Positions 19,323-27,332 of a stretch of DNA of 33,997 nucleotides are shown piece after piece. A program made the position numbers and the translations under genes. Each line of letters opens with the position of its first letter. The stretch's first letter is position 1. This stretch comes from Hyphomicrobiales bacterium (GTDB lineage: Bacteria; Pseudomonadota; Alphaproteobacteria; Rhizobiales; Beijerinckiaceae): the NCBI GenBank assembly GCA_027483505.1, contig JAIXUP010000002.1, forward strand, positions 1 through 33,997, read 5' to 3'. A model generated the notes under the pieces. The model was not told the DNA's origin and made no database searches. It saw nothing but the letters and a program-made list of their open reading frames with translations.

Positions 19323-19901
19323 ATGACACCGGACATGGTTCTGGCGGAGTTCCGCGAGGCGGGAGCCTTGCTGGAAGGGCATTTCATCCTGTCATCAGGA
19401 CTGCACAGCCCGGTCTTCCTGCAGAAGATGTTCGTCTTCATGGACCCGGCCCGCACCGCGCGCCTGTGCGAGGCCCTTGCCCGCAAGGTCGAGGCGCGGT
19501 TCGGCCGGATCGACATGGTTGTGTCGCCGGCGGTCGGCGGGATCGTGCCCGGCTATGAAACGGCACGGCACCTGGGCGCCAAGGCGGTCTTCGTCGAGCG
19601 TGAGAACGGCGCCTTCCAGCTCAGGCGCGGGTTCGCGATTCCGGCCGGGGCGCGGGTCTTGATGGTCGAAGACATCGTCACCACCGGGCTTTCATCGCGC
19701 GAATGCCTCGCGGCGATCGCGCATCAGCCCGGAACGATTGTCGGCGCAGCCTGCCTCGTCGACCGCTCGGCCGGCCGCGCAGCGCTGGGCGTGCCACTGG
19801 TCTCCCTGGTCGAACTCGACGTTCCCGCCTATGCAGCCGACGCGCTGCCGCCGGAGCTTTCGGCGATTCCGGCGACGAAGCCCGGCAGCCGCAGCCTGTA
19901 A
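19323..19901 (+). CDS. pyrE: Orotate phosphoribosyltransferase (PyrE)
   Basis: PyrE joins orotate to PRPP to make orotidine 5'-phosphate in pyrimidine synthesis. The 192-residue protein has the substrate segment [17 protein letters not shown] near the N-terminus, the loop [16 protein letters not shown], the flexible-loop region [14 protein letters not shown] and the PRPP-binding motif [23 protein letters not shown] lies about 5-12 bases before the ATG. It follows rsh by 99 bases with the same orientation, an order common in Hyphomicrobiales. The C-terminus extends into a Pro/Ala/Ser-rich tail of about 15 residues, as in rhizobial homologues. Confidence 0.95.
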   Translation: MTPDMVLAEFREAGALLEGHFILSSGLHSPVFLQKMFVFMDPARTARLCEALARKVEARFGRIDMVVSPAVGGIVPGYETARHLGAKAVFVERENGAFQLRRGFAIPAGARVLMVEDIVTTGLSSRECLAAIAHQPGTIVGAACLVDRSAGRAALGVPLVSLVELDVPAYAADALPPELSAIPATKPGSRSL

Positions 19902-20063
19902 CAAGGTCCCGCAGGGAGACGCTGGGCAGGCAGATTGTTCTTCGTTACTGCAAAATCCCGCGCGCACTGATGCACGCGCATCGAAATTGCCTTCAACACG
20001 CTTTTCTACTGTTGAATAGTAAACGCGTTAGATTTATTGGACACACAAGGCTGATTGCCTCGA

Positions 20064-20081
20064 GACAAGTGTTGCCTTGTC
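20064..20081. repeat. Inverted repeat upstream of the NYN gene
   Basis: GACAAG and CTTGTC flank a 6-base spacer, ending 34 bases before the NYN start codon. It lies in an AT-richer leader that also has TTGAAT at about 20024, a possible -35. It could be an operator or an RNA hairpin; six-base arms can also arise by chance. Confidence 0.3.
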
Positions 20082-20115
20082 CAAGTCCAGTGATGTTTGC
20101 AAAAGGTTAAAAGGG

Positions 20116-20733
20116 ATGCAGCCCAAGATTGCAGTTTTCATTGATGGCGCAAACCTCTACGCCACCTCCAAGGCGCTTGGTTTCGACATCGATTATCGTC
20201 GTCTTTTGAAAGAATTTCAGGGTCGCGGTTATCTTATTCGCGCATTCTATTATACAACTCTCGTTGAAAATGACGAGTATTCATCCATTCGTCCGTTGGT
20301 AGACTGGCTTGATTACAACGGCTATACTGTTGTCACAAAGGCTGCACGCGAATTCACGGACGCACTCGGGCGTCGGCGCATCAAAGGCAACATGGACATT
20401 GAACTGACCATTGATGCACTGGACCTGGCCGACAAGGTGGACCAGATTTACATCATGTCCGGCGACGGCGATTTCCGTCCTCTGGTCGAAGCCCTTCAGC
20501 GCCGCGGCGTGCGGGTCTCTGTTGTGTCCACCGTCACAAGCCAGCCACCGATGGCGTCGGATGACCTGCGCCGCCAATGCGACGAGTTCATCGACATCTC
20601 GACCCTGAAGGTGCGCCGCGAAGTGAATGAACGTCCGAGCACCGAACGGCCTGTGCGCACGGCCACGGCGACGCCTGGCCTAGAACGGCGCTACGGCATC
20701 CGCGGCGATGAGGACGAGACGACAGCGAACTGA
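20116..20733 (+). CDS. NYN-domain (LabA/PIN-like) protein, putative ribonuclease
   Basis: This 205-residue protein has the NYN fold, related to PIN nucleases and to cyanobacterial LabA. The acidic residues expected at the metal site are Asp10 in VFIDGANLYATS, Asp94 in KGNMDIELTIDAL and Asp117/Asp119 in IMSGDGDFRPLVEAL. Residues from about 165 onward are a polar, probably disordered tail. I start it at the ATG at 20116, with AAAAGG about 9 bases upstream; the TTG at 20077 is less likely. Homologues in Hyphomicrobiales lie near smpB and rpoZ, and the same neighbourhood is seen here. The 5' half is visibly richer in A/T and in T-ending codons than the flanking genes. An RNA-processing role is inferred from the fold only. 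Confidence 0.87.
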   Translation: MQPKIAVFIDGANLYATSKALGFDIDYRRLLKEFQGRGYLIRAFYYTTLVENDEYSSIRPLVDWLDYNGYTVVTKAAREFTDALGRRRIKGNMDIELTIDALDLADKVDQIYIMSGDGDFRPLVEALQRRGVRVSVVSTVTSQPPMASDDLRRQCDEFIDISTLKVRREVNERPSTERPVRTATATPGLERRYGIRGDEDETTAN

Positions 20734-20760
20734 TCGCTGCCGACAATGTCACGGGACAGC

Positions 20761-20790
20761 GCGCGGGGCTTGCCCTTCGCGCAATTTTCT
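20761..20790 (+). terminator. Possible terminator after the NYN gene
   Basis: GCGCG (20761-20765) pairs with CGCGC (20778-20782), with GGG/CCC pairs inside and a two-base bulge, and AATTTTCT follows. It lies about 30 bases after the NYN stop and before the dismutase gene. The stem is imperfect and the T-run short. Confidence 0.4.
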
Positions 20791-20835
20791 CGCACATGCT
20801 CTCCACACAAGAACACGTCCCCGGAGGGCCATCCC

Positions 20836-21555
20836 ATGCTTCGTCGTCATTTCCTGATCGGCACAGGCGCTGCCGCCACCGCCGCCCTGTTCGGGCGTCC
20901 AGCCTTCGCGCAGGCACCGGCAGCCGCGCCTGCCGCCCCGCCTGCCTTCGCGCTGCCGCAACTCGGCTATGCCTATGAGGCGCTCGAACCGTTCATCGAC
21001 ACGGCGACCATGCGCGTCCATCACTCTGGCCACCACGCCGCCTTCATCGGCAACCTCAACACGCTGGCCGGGCAGTACGAAGCGCTGCGCACCGCACCTG
21101 CCGAGCAGATCCTCGGCAATCTGGCCGAGGTTCCCGAGGCCGTTCGCACAGCCGTCCGCAACAATCTCGGCGGCCACTGGAACCATGATTTCTTCTGGAA
21201 GATCATGAAGCCCGGCGGCGCAAACGCTCCGGCCGGCGACCTTGCCGCCGCGATCAACGCGGCGTTCGGCTCATCCGCCAACATGGTGACCGCGTTCACG
21301 GCGCAGGCGATGGGCCGTTTCGGGTCGGGCTGGGCCTGGCTGGTCCTCGACAAGGACAAGAAGCTGGTTGTGATCAACACGCCCTATCAGGACACGCCGC
21401 TCGAACAGGGCGCGCGCGCCATCATCGGCCTCGATGTCTGGGAGCACGCCTACTATCTCAAGCACCAGAACCGTCGCGCCAACTATGTGCGCGATTGGTG
21501 GAGCGTGGTGAACTGGGACGTTGCGATGGAGAACTTCAAAAAGGCGACGGCCTGA
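20836..21555 (+). CDS. Superoxide dismutase, Mn-type of the Fe/Mn family, with Tat signal
   Basis: The enzyme converts superoxide to hydrogen peroxide and oxygen. The metal ligands are His62 (MRVHHSGHH), His117 (GGHWNHDFFW), Asp200 and His204 (GLDVWEHAYY). Gly113 and Gln185 (PYQDTPLEQG) match the pattern of manganese enzymes rather than iron ones; metal use is still inference. The N-terminus MLRRHFLIGTGAAATAALFG is a twin-arginine signal, followed by PAFAQ and an Ala/Pro-rich linker, so the folded enzyme should be exported to the periplasm. The ATG at 20836 has GGAGG about 8 bases upstream. The gene converges on a peroxiredoxin gene with a shared hairpin between them. Confidence 0.93.
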   Translation: MLRRHFLIGTGAAATAALFGRPAFAQAPAAAPAAPPAFALPQLGYAYEALEPFIDTATMRVHHSGHHAAFIGNLNTLAGQYEALRTAPAEQILGNLAEVPEAVRTAVRNNLGGHWNHDFFWKIMKPGGANAPAGDLAAAINAAFGSSANMVTAFTAQAMGRFGSGWAWLVLDKDKKLVVINTPYQDTPLEQGARAIIGLDVWEHAYYLKHQNRRANYVRDWWSVVNWDVAMENFKKATA

Positions 21556-21580
21556 TCCGCATCGCTGTTCTGCCGACCGA

Positions 21581-21605
21581 CATGCCCCGCAGTTTGCGGG
21601 GCATG
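21581..21605. terminator. Bidirectional hairpin between the dismutase and peroxiredoxin genes
   Basis: CATGCCCCGCA (21581-21591) and TGCGGGGCATG (21595-21605) form a perfect 11-pair stem with a 3-base loop in the 56-base gap between two convergent stop codons. Only a short TTT follows on the plus strand. It probably ends both transcripts. Confidence 0.7.
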
Positions 21606-21611
21606 TTTCGT

Positions 21612-22184
21612 TCAGGCCGGATTATTCTGGAGCCAGGCAAGCACATCGCCGGCATTCCGGTCCGGCGGAAACACCGGATAGAGGACCTGCACGATCCTGC
21701 CGTTCCGGATGATCATCGCCATCCGCTTGAGCAGCACCTGACCGGCGACAACCATTGTCGGCAGGTTGAGGGCCTCTGCCAACTCAAGTTTTGCGTCTGA
21801 CAGGACCGGGAACGGCAAGTGCAAACGCTCGGCCATCTCGGACTGGTAGGCCGTGTCCTGTGTGCTGAGGCCGAAGACGGAGGATGCGCCTGCGTCCGTC
21901 AAATCCTTGTATAGGTCGCGAAAAGCACAACTCTGGGGCGTGCACCCCCGTGCACCGGGGATCATGTCCCAATCATCGGTCAAGCCGATCTGGCCCGGCG
22001 TGCCGGTGCGCGGATAGGCGAACAGGACGACACAGCCCGTGAGTTCAGCCAGATTGATCAGTCCGCCGCTGGTTGCAGGCAGCGCGATTGCCGGCAGCGC
22101 CATGCCAGGCAGATGGCGGGCACCACCGTCATCTTCCGGCGCGGGGATGACGCTCCAGTCAACAGTGTTCAGAGTGTTGTTCAT
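21612..22184 (-). CDS. Peroxiredoxin of the AhpC/TSA-Bcp superfamily
   Basis: This 190-residue thiol peroxidase should reduce hydrogen peroxide or organic peroxides. The likely peroxidatic cysteine is Cys81 in GARGCTPQSCAFRD, with Cys86 the candidate resolving cysteine, the spacing used by many Bcp-type proteins. Compared with ordinary Bcp (TPGCTxExCxFRD), about 16 residues (QIGLTDDWDMIPGARG) separate TPG from CTPQSC. I remember rhizobial relatives with the same arrangement. The ATG at 22184 overlaps the smpB stop by one base (TGATG) and has AAGGGG just upstream; a GTG at 22187 is the alternative. It is the last gene of the dapA - PaiB-like - smpB unit. Confidence 0.87.
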   Translation of the reverse strand: MNNTLNTVDWSVIPAPEDDGGARHLPGMALPAIALPATSGGLINLAELTGCVVLFAYPRTGTPGQIGLTDDWDMIPGARGCTPQSCAFRDLYKDLTDAGASSVFGLSTQDTAYQSEMAERLHLPFPVLSDAKLELAEALNLPTMVVAGQVLLKRMAMIIRNGRIVQVLYPVFPPDRNAGDVLAWLQNNPA

Positions 22185-22654
22185 CACCCCTTATCCCTGA
22201 GAATGCGGCCCTTTTCGCGGTCCCAGTCGCGCTTCTTTTCGGTCTCGCGCTTGTCGTGCAGCTTCTTGCCCTTGCCGAGGCCAAGCTCGACCTTGGCGCG
22301 GCCCTTGTCGTTGAAATAGACCTTGAGCGGGATCAGCGTCATGCCGTCGCGCTGGATCGCGCCCATCAGCTTGTTGACCTGCTTCTTGTGTAGCAAGAGC
22401 TTGCGGTCGCGCTTGGGCAGGTGGTTGAAGCGGTTGGCTTCGAGATATTCGGGGATGTAGGCGTTGAACAGGAAAAGTTCCTCGCCCTTCGGTCCTGCAA
22501 AGCTCTCGCCGATGGTGGCCTTGCCGCCGCGCAACGACTTGATCTCGGTGCCTGACAGCACAAGCCCCGCCTCGACCGTATCGATGATCTCGTAGTTGTA
22601 GCGCGCCTTGCGGTTGTCCGCCGCAATCCTGTAGCGCTCGGTGGGAGCGCTCAT
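22184..22654 (-). CDS. smpB: SsrA-binding protein SmpB
   Basis: SmpB binds tmRNA and brings it to stalled ribosomes for trans-translation. The 156-residue protein shows the family sequence throughout: [39 protein letters not shown], the segment [20 protein letters not shown] and [17 protein letters not shown]. The basic C-terminal tail ([20 protein letters not shown]) enters the decoding site. The start overlaps the upstream PaiB-like gene by 4 bases and the stop overlaps the peroxiredoxin start by one base, so translation is coupled. The tmRNA gene is not in the window. Confidence 0.97.
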   Translation of the reverse strand: MSAPTERYRIAADNRKARYNYEIIDTVEAGLVLSGTEIKSLRGGKATIGESFAGPKGEELFLFNAYIPEYLEANRFNHLPKRDRKLLLHKKQVNKLMGAIQRDGMTLIPLKVYFNDKGRAKVELGLGKGKKLHDKRETEKKRDWDREKGRILRDKG

Positions 22655-23286
22655 GGAGCGGCCTCGCCGAGACGGCTGACCAGCGCCGCCATGTCGGTTG
22701 CTCCCTGAGCTGCCATGCCCGTCACCACACCATGCCGGTCGGCCTCGGGGCGGTTCTGCGACATCTTGAACTTGCCGGTGATGTCGGTGATCGCGATCTC
22801 GACGCCGACGATCCCGCGCGTGAGCGCCGTGATGAAAGGCTCCGGCGCATCGCTGACGGCCCAGGGGTGCTCAAGGGGCTTTTCCTGCTGATCGCTCATA
22901 GTACTGACATGCCGGACAAGCCACTGGCCAACCTGGATGGCGACGGCGCGACCGCGCACCTGCACCGTGACATAGTTCCATGTCGGCACGACCTTGCCGT
23001 GCTCCTTCTTGGAGGCATACCAGCTTGGCGTGACGTAGCCCTGCGGCCCCTGGAAGACGACCAACACGTCGCAGCCGTCGACGAAGTCGCGCCACTGGGC
23101 GTTTGGCCGGGCGAGGTGTGTGCGCAAAACACCCTGATCGCCCTCATCGGCATGCAGCACAAACGGCACCGGGTTGGCCTGCAGGCCGGACGCACCCGCG
23201 CTGATCAACTGGCCAAGCGGATGCGTGCGCATGACATCGTGCAGCGCATCCCTCTCGTGCAGCCGGAAGTGCTCGGGTTGATACAT
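22651..23286 (-). CDS. PaiB-like FMN-binding (split-barrel) protein
   Basis: This 211-residue protein belongs to the family annotated as FMN-binding negative transcriptional regulators, named after Bacillus PaiB. The opening [20 protein letters not shown], the middle [30 protein letters not shown] and the late [21 protein letters not shown] are all family hallmarks. The split-barrel fold suggests a flavin- or haem-binding enzyme as much as a regulator; the true role is uncertain. It starts 6 bases after the dapA stop and overlaps smpB by 4 bases, so it is the second gene of a four-gene unit. Confidence 0.9.
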   Translation of the reverse strand: MYQPEHFRLHERDALHDVMRTHPLGQLISAGASGLQANPVPFVLHADEGDQGVLRTHLARPNAQWRDFVDGCDVLVVFQGPQGYVTPSWYASKKEHGKVVPTWNYVTVQVRGRAVAIQVGQWLVRHVSTMSDQQEKPLEHPWAVSDAPEPFITALTRGIVGVEIAITDITGKFKMSQNRPEADRHGVVTGMAAQGATDMAALVSRLGEAAP

Positions 23287-23292
23287 GCTGCC

Positions 23293-24189
23293 TCAGCCGT
23301 TGAGCAGCCCGGCGTGAACCAGGGCCGACTTCATGAAGGCGCGATTGGCCTCGGACTGCACAGGGAGCAGCGGCAGGCGCACCTCCTCATTGCCGCGGCC
23401 GAGCATCGACAGGCCAAGCTTGGCACCGGCGAGGCCAGGCTCGCGGAAGGTGGCATCGTGCAGCGGGATCAGCCGGTCCTGCAGCTTCATCGCCGTGGCG
23501 TAGTCCCCCTTGAGCGTCGCATTCTGCATGTCGGCACACAGACGTGGCGCAATGTTGGCGACCACGGAGATGCAGCCGACGCCGCCGGCGGCGTTGAAGG
23601 CCATGGCTGTCATGTCCTCGCCCGAGAGCTGGATGAAATCCGGCCCCATGGCGTGACGCTGCTGCGAGACGCGGGCGATGTTGCCCGTGGCGTCCTTGAC
23701 GCCGGCGATGTTCTTCAGCTCGAACAGACGCGCCATGGTCTCGACCGACATGTCGACGACCGAGCGCGGCGGGATGTTGTAGATGATGATCGGGATGCCG
23801 ATGGCGTCATTGACCGCCTTGAAATGCTGATACAGTCCTTCCTGCGTCGGCTTGTTGTAGTACGGCGTCACGACCAGCACGGCGTCAGCCCCCGCCTTCT
23901 CGGCGTGGATGGCCAGTTCGATGGCTTCGATCGTGTTGTTGGAGCCCGCCCCCGCAATCACCGGCACGCGGCCCTTGGCCTCGGCGATGCAGGCTTCGAC
24001 CACGGCCCTGTGCTCCTTGTGGCTCAGCGTCGGGCTCTCGCCGGTGGTGCCGACCGGGACCAGCGCTGCGGTGCCGTTCTCGACCTGCCAGGCCACGTGG
24101 GCGCGAAACGCGGCTTCGTCGACCTTGCCCTTCCTGAAGGGCGTGATCAGCGCGGTCATGGAGCCGCGAAGCGGTCGATGCTTGGCCAT
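23293..24189 (-). CDS. dapA: 4-hydroxy-tetrahydrodipicolinate synthase (DapA)
   Basis: DapA condenses pyruvate with aspartate semialdehyde, the first step toward diaminopimelate and lysine. The 298-residue protein has the Schiff-base lysine Lys165 in [10 protein letters not shown], Tyr137 in [10 protein letters not shown], and Thr48/Thr49 in [12 protein letters not shown]. The pattern [15 protein letters not shown] is also typical. The ATG at 24189 is chosen because AAGGA lies about 7 bases upstream and [18 protein letters not shown] fits the family; the frame stays open to 24243. It heads the operon with the PaiB-like gene, smpB and the peroxiredoxin, and is divergent from the lytic transglycosylase gene. 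The dapA-smpB order is conserved in Hyphomicrobiales. Confidence 0.96.
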   Translation of the reverse strand: MAKHRPLRGSMTALITPFRKGKVDEAAFRAHVAWQVENGTAALVPVGTTGESPTLSHKEHRAVVEACIAEAKGRVPVIAGAGSNNTIEAIELAIHAEKAGADAVLVVTPYYNKPTQEGLYQHFKAVNDAIGIPIIIYNIPPRSVVDMSVETMARLFELKNIAGVKDATGNIARVSQQRHAMGPDFIQLSGEDMTAMAFNAAGGVGCISVVANIAPRLCADMQNATLKGDYATAMKLQDRLIPLHDATFREPGLAGAKLGLSMLGRGNEEVRLPLLPVQSEANRAFMKSALVHAGLLNG

Positions 24190-24323
24190 GGTTGCAGTCC
24201 TTGAACGTAACAGTTGCCTCGGTCGGGCGGTCACATGCCCCACGCATTGCTGCTCTCATAGCCGGTTACGCTGCCAGCGAAAAGCACCCTTGGATGTGAG
24301 CGGTTAGCAGTTCGTCAACCTCA

Positions 24324-26540
24324 ATGAAACACAAATGGGGGATGGAAAACGCTGTGCTGTGGTCCACTCCACGTGCGGTCAGAGGCTCATCGCGCCGTCT
24401 GATCCGTCTTGCGACGGTGTGCGCGGCGCTGCTGCTGCCCGGACACAGCGCCACTGCGGTCGACGAACTTGTGTGGCTCGCGCCAACGCGGACCGTGATC
24501 GCCAGTCATGGCACGATGCAATCGGACAGCGGGACCGACCCCCTTGCCACGGGCAGCGTCATGTCCAGCAAGCTGACCGTCACAGCTCCACGCCCGGTGC
24601 CTGCCGAAGATCTCGAGCGCCTGAAGGCAGCTGCAGAGCTTTATCAGCGCGGCAAGGTCGCGGATGGCGATGCGGCTTTGGCGGCCATCACTCACGCTCT
24701 GGCGCGGCTCAGCGGCGAGTGGCTCGCGGTCCGCAGCGGCGCGCCTGCCGTCAGCTTCGGCCGCATCACGCGCTTTCTCGACGAGAACCCGGATTTCCGC
24801 ACCCTCGCCCCGCTTCAGAAGCGCGCCGAGGAGGCGATGCTGCAGCAGCGCGTTGCGCCTGCACGCGTCCTGTCATTCTTCGCCACCCGCGCGCCGGTCA
24901 GCGGCGCCGGGCGGGCCGCACAGGCTCTGGCGCTGAAGGCCGCTGGCCGTGAAGCCGAGGCGGGGCCGCTCGTGGCCAGCCTGTGGCGGGAGGAGAACCT
25001 CAGCCGGGAGCTGGAGGGCATGCTGCTGGCGGCCTTCGCCGACATCCTGACGCAGGCCGACCACCGCAACCGCATGGAAATGCATCTGTTCCGCGACAAC
25101 GCCGAAGCGGCGCTGCGCAGCGCCGCGCGCGCCGGCGCGGACCATGTCAAGCTGGCGCAGGCGCGGATCGCCGTCGCACGCCGCTCGGGCGGGGCGAAGG
25201 CAGCTCTCGACGCCGTGCCCGCGTCGCTCCGCAAGGACACCTCGTTCCTGTTCGCGCAGGCGCAGCATTTGCGCCGCCGGCAGGACGCGGAGAGCGCCGC
25301 GAAGCTGATCGCCGGCGTCGCGCGCGATCCCGTCATCCTGATCGACGGCGACGAGTGGTGGGTGGAGCGCCGGCTGATCGCGCGCCAGCTGCTCGATCAG
25401 GGCAAGCCCGCCCTGGCCTATCAGGTCGCAGCCGGGCATGGCGCGCGGAAGGTGCAATCCATCATCGAGGCCGAGTGGCACGCCGGCTGGATCGCGTTGC
25501 GTTTCCTTGACGACCCGGCATCGGCAGAGCTGCATTTCGCGGCTGCGGCGCAGCATGCGGCCACGCCGATTTCGGTGGCGCGGGTGTCCTACTGGCGCGG
25601 CCGGGCAGCGGAGGCACTGGGCCAGCCGGATGCGGCGCGCCTTCACTACGAGGCCGCCGCCAACCAGCCGCTGGCCTATTACGGGCAGATTGCCCGGGCC
25701 CAGCTTGGCCGCTTTGACGTGCCCGTGAGGACTGCGGCGGCCGACGGCACTTCCGGGGCGGCGCATCCCGCCATCGAGATTGCCGGCATGCTGGTGGCCG
25801 CCGGCGCCGGTGACCAGGCGCGTCCGCTGGTGCTGGAATTGGCCCGGACGCTCGACAGCGACGCGGATCTGTTGCAACTCGCCGCCATCGCCCGCCGCAT
25901 CGGGGAGACACGGCTGCTTGTGTCGCTCGGCAAATCGGCCGTGCAACGTGGCCGGCCGATGGACGAGGCAGCTTTTCCTGTCACTGGCCTGCCCGGCTTC
26001 GAGGCCATCGGCAACCCGATCGAGCGGGCCATAGTCTTCGCCATCACGCGGCAGGAGAGCGCCTTCGATGCCGCCGCCGTCTCGCATGCCGGGGCGCGCG
26101 GCCTGATGCAGATGATGCTGCCGACCGCCCGCGAAACCGCCCGCCGCGTCGGGCTTGGCTTCGATGCAGGCCGACTGACGTCAGACCCAGCCTACAATGT
26201 GCGGCTCGGGGCGGCGCATCTGGGCGATCTCATCAAGGATTGGCGCGGCTCCTATGTCCTCACGTTCGCCGCCTACAATGCCGGATCGGGCAATGTGCGC
26301 GCCTGGATCGACGCCTATGGCGACCCGCGCAAGGCCGGCGTCGACCCGATCGACTGGGTCGAGCGCATCCCGTTCACGGAGACGCGCAATTATGTGCAGC
26401 GCGTGATGGAGAACCTGCAGGTCTACCGCACCCGGCTCGGCGACCAGCCTCTGCTGCTCATCGCGCAAGATCTCAGGCGCGGGATTCGCGTGGGCCAGTT
26501 CACCGGCGAGACCGGCGAAGACGCCGCAGCCGCGCCCTGA
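24324..26540 (+). CDS. Soluble lytic murein transglycosylase (Slt70-like)
   Basis: The enzyme cleaves the glycan strands of peptidoglycan, forming 1,6-anhydro-MurNAc ends, in the periplasm. The 738-residue protein has an N-terminal hydrophobic signal (LIRLATVCAALLLPGHSATA, about 26-45) and a long alpha-helical superhelix region of repeated Ala-rich helices (about 90-540). The C-terminal lysozyme-like domain follows: catalytic Glu578 in AITRQESAFDAAAVSHAGAR, GLMQMMLPTARETAR, and the AAYNAGSGNVRAWI motif. The start may be 24324 or an in-frame ATG at 24342; neither has a clear ribosome site. It is divergent from dapA across about 134 bases. Homologues next to dapA/smpB are common in this order. 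Confidence 0.92.
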   Translation: MKHKWGMENAVLWSTPRAVRGSSRRLIRLATVCAALLLPGHSATAVDELVWLAPTRTVIASHGTMQSDSGTDPLATGSVMSSKLTVTAPRPVPAEDLERLKAAAELYQRGKVADGDAALAAITHALARLSGEWLAVRSGAPAVSFGRITRFLDENPDFRTLAPLQKRAEEAMLQQRVAPARVLSFFATRAPVSGAGRAAQALALKAAGREAEAGPLVASLWREENLSRELEGMLLAAFADILTQADHRNRMEMHLFRDNAEAALRSAARAGADHVKLAQARIAVARRSGGAKAALDAVPASLRKDTSFLFAQAQHLRRRQDAESAAKLIAGVARDPVILIDGDEWWVERRLIARQLLDQGKPALAYQVAAGHGARKVQSIIEAEWHAGWIALRFLDDPASAELHFAAAAQHAATPISVARVSYWRGRAAEALGQPDAARLHYEAAANQPLAYYGQIARAQLGRFDVPVRTAAADGTSGAAHPAIEIAGMLVAAGAGDQARPLVLELARTLDSDADLLQLAAIARRIGETRLLVSLGKSAVQRGRPMDEAAFPVTGLPGFEAIGNPIERAIVFAITRQESAFDAAAVSHAGARGLMQMMLPTARETARRVGLGFDAGRLTSDPAYNVRLGAAHLGDLIKDWRGSYVLTFAAYNAGSGNVRAWIDAYGDPRKAGVDPIDWVERIPFTETRNYVQRVMENLQVYRTRLGDQPLLLIAQDLRRGIRVGQFTGETGEDAAAAP

Positions 26541-26925
26541 GCGTGCGACCGCTGGCGCCTGAACAACCGGTTTGATCCAGATCATGGGGTGCACGGGGCG
26601 GACGTGCATGATCGTCAGGCTTGCCGGAATCCGGTCTTGTCCACACCGAACGGTGAAACCCTGTCGTGAGCCTCCAAAGAGGCGCGGAGCGGCCGATGCT
26701 GCTGATTGCCAGGTCACTGATGACATCGGTCCGGCGGGATGGCGCGAAGCCTGTCGGGACCGGGTTCAATCGTCGAAACGGCTTGCTCAAGCAATGCGGT
26801 CACGGCGCTCTCCCCTTGCAGAGGGAATACTGCGTCAACGTATCATGGACAACGCTGTGCATGCGGCACATGTGTCCAACACCGATGCAGCCCGGGCGTC
26901 GGCCACCTGGACCACTGAGGGCAGC
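26541..26925. other. Intergenic region of 385 bases
   Basis: Apart from the FNR/FixK-like box near its left end, I see no convincing gene here. Frames are open on both strands but lack family sequence, and the composition is like coding shadow. A TTGCTCAAGCAA palindrome-like string occurs near 26783. The region may hold the promoter of the small GNAT-like gene or the remains of a lost gene. Confidence 0.4.
26572..26585. promoter_or_regulatory. Candidate FNR/FixK (anaerobox) site
   Basis: TTGATCCAGATCAT matches the consensus TTGAT-N4-ATCAA at nine of ten fixed positions. FnrL/FixK-type regulators bind such sites to activate genes at low oxygen, and hemN is a classical target in alphaproteobacteria. 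Here it lies 340 bases before the small gene and about 750 bases before a hemN fragment, which is far. No regulator gene is in the window. Confidence 0.5.
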
Positions 26926-27237
26926 ATGAGCCAGCAAGCATGCTCCGTGCGCCTGCTGACCGCCGCAGATGCCCGTCTGAGCTACACGCTGATGGCGCTC
27001 CGCCATCCGTCGCTCACATTGAAGCGCTGGCAGACCAGGCTGCGGGCCATCGACAAGCGGGGCGCCGCCAAATTGTTCGGCATGTTCAATCCGGGCGGCT
27101 GCCTGCTGGCTATCATCAAGGTGAAGGGCGAGCAGTTCGACATGCTGGCGGAGCCGCCGCCCCTGCTCGGCAGTTCAAGCCAGTCGCTGCAAGCAGTGGC
27201 GGCGCTGGTGGAGGCATCGCGCCAGACGTACGCCTGA
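26926..27237 (+). CDS. Small protein, GNAT-like N-terminal half, function unknown
   Basis: This encodes 103 residues beginning MSQQACSVRLLTAADARLSY. The opening V-R-L-L-T-A-A-D resembles the first strand and helix of GNAT acetyltransferases, followed by LMALRHPSLTLKRWQTRLRA and a strand pair FGMFNPGGCLLAIIKVKGEQ. The acetyl-CoA pyrophosphate loop (Q/R-x-x-G-x-G/A) is absent and the protein ends soon after, so it is either half a GNAT fold or a separate small family. The ATG at 26926 has GAGGG about 4 bases upstream; the open frame runs back to 26572, but the upstream part looks non-coding. It lies between an FNR/FixK-like box and the hemN fragment. Confidence 0.6.
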   Translation: MSQQACSVRLLTAADARLSYTLMALRHPSLTLKRWQTRLRAIDKRGAAKLFGMFNPGGCLLAIIKVKGEQFDMLAEPPPLLGSSSQSLQAVAALVEASRQTYA

Positions 27238-27332
27238 CGGACGCGCGGCAGCGTCGCCGTGTTTGACCCATCGCAAGGCACACGACGCCATCATGCACCA
27301 GACGGGTGCTGGTCCATCGCTTGGAGCAGCCC

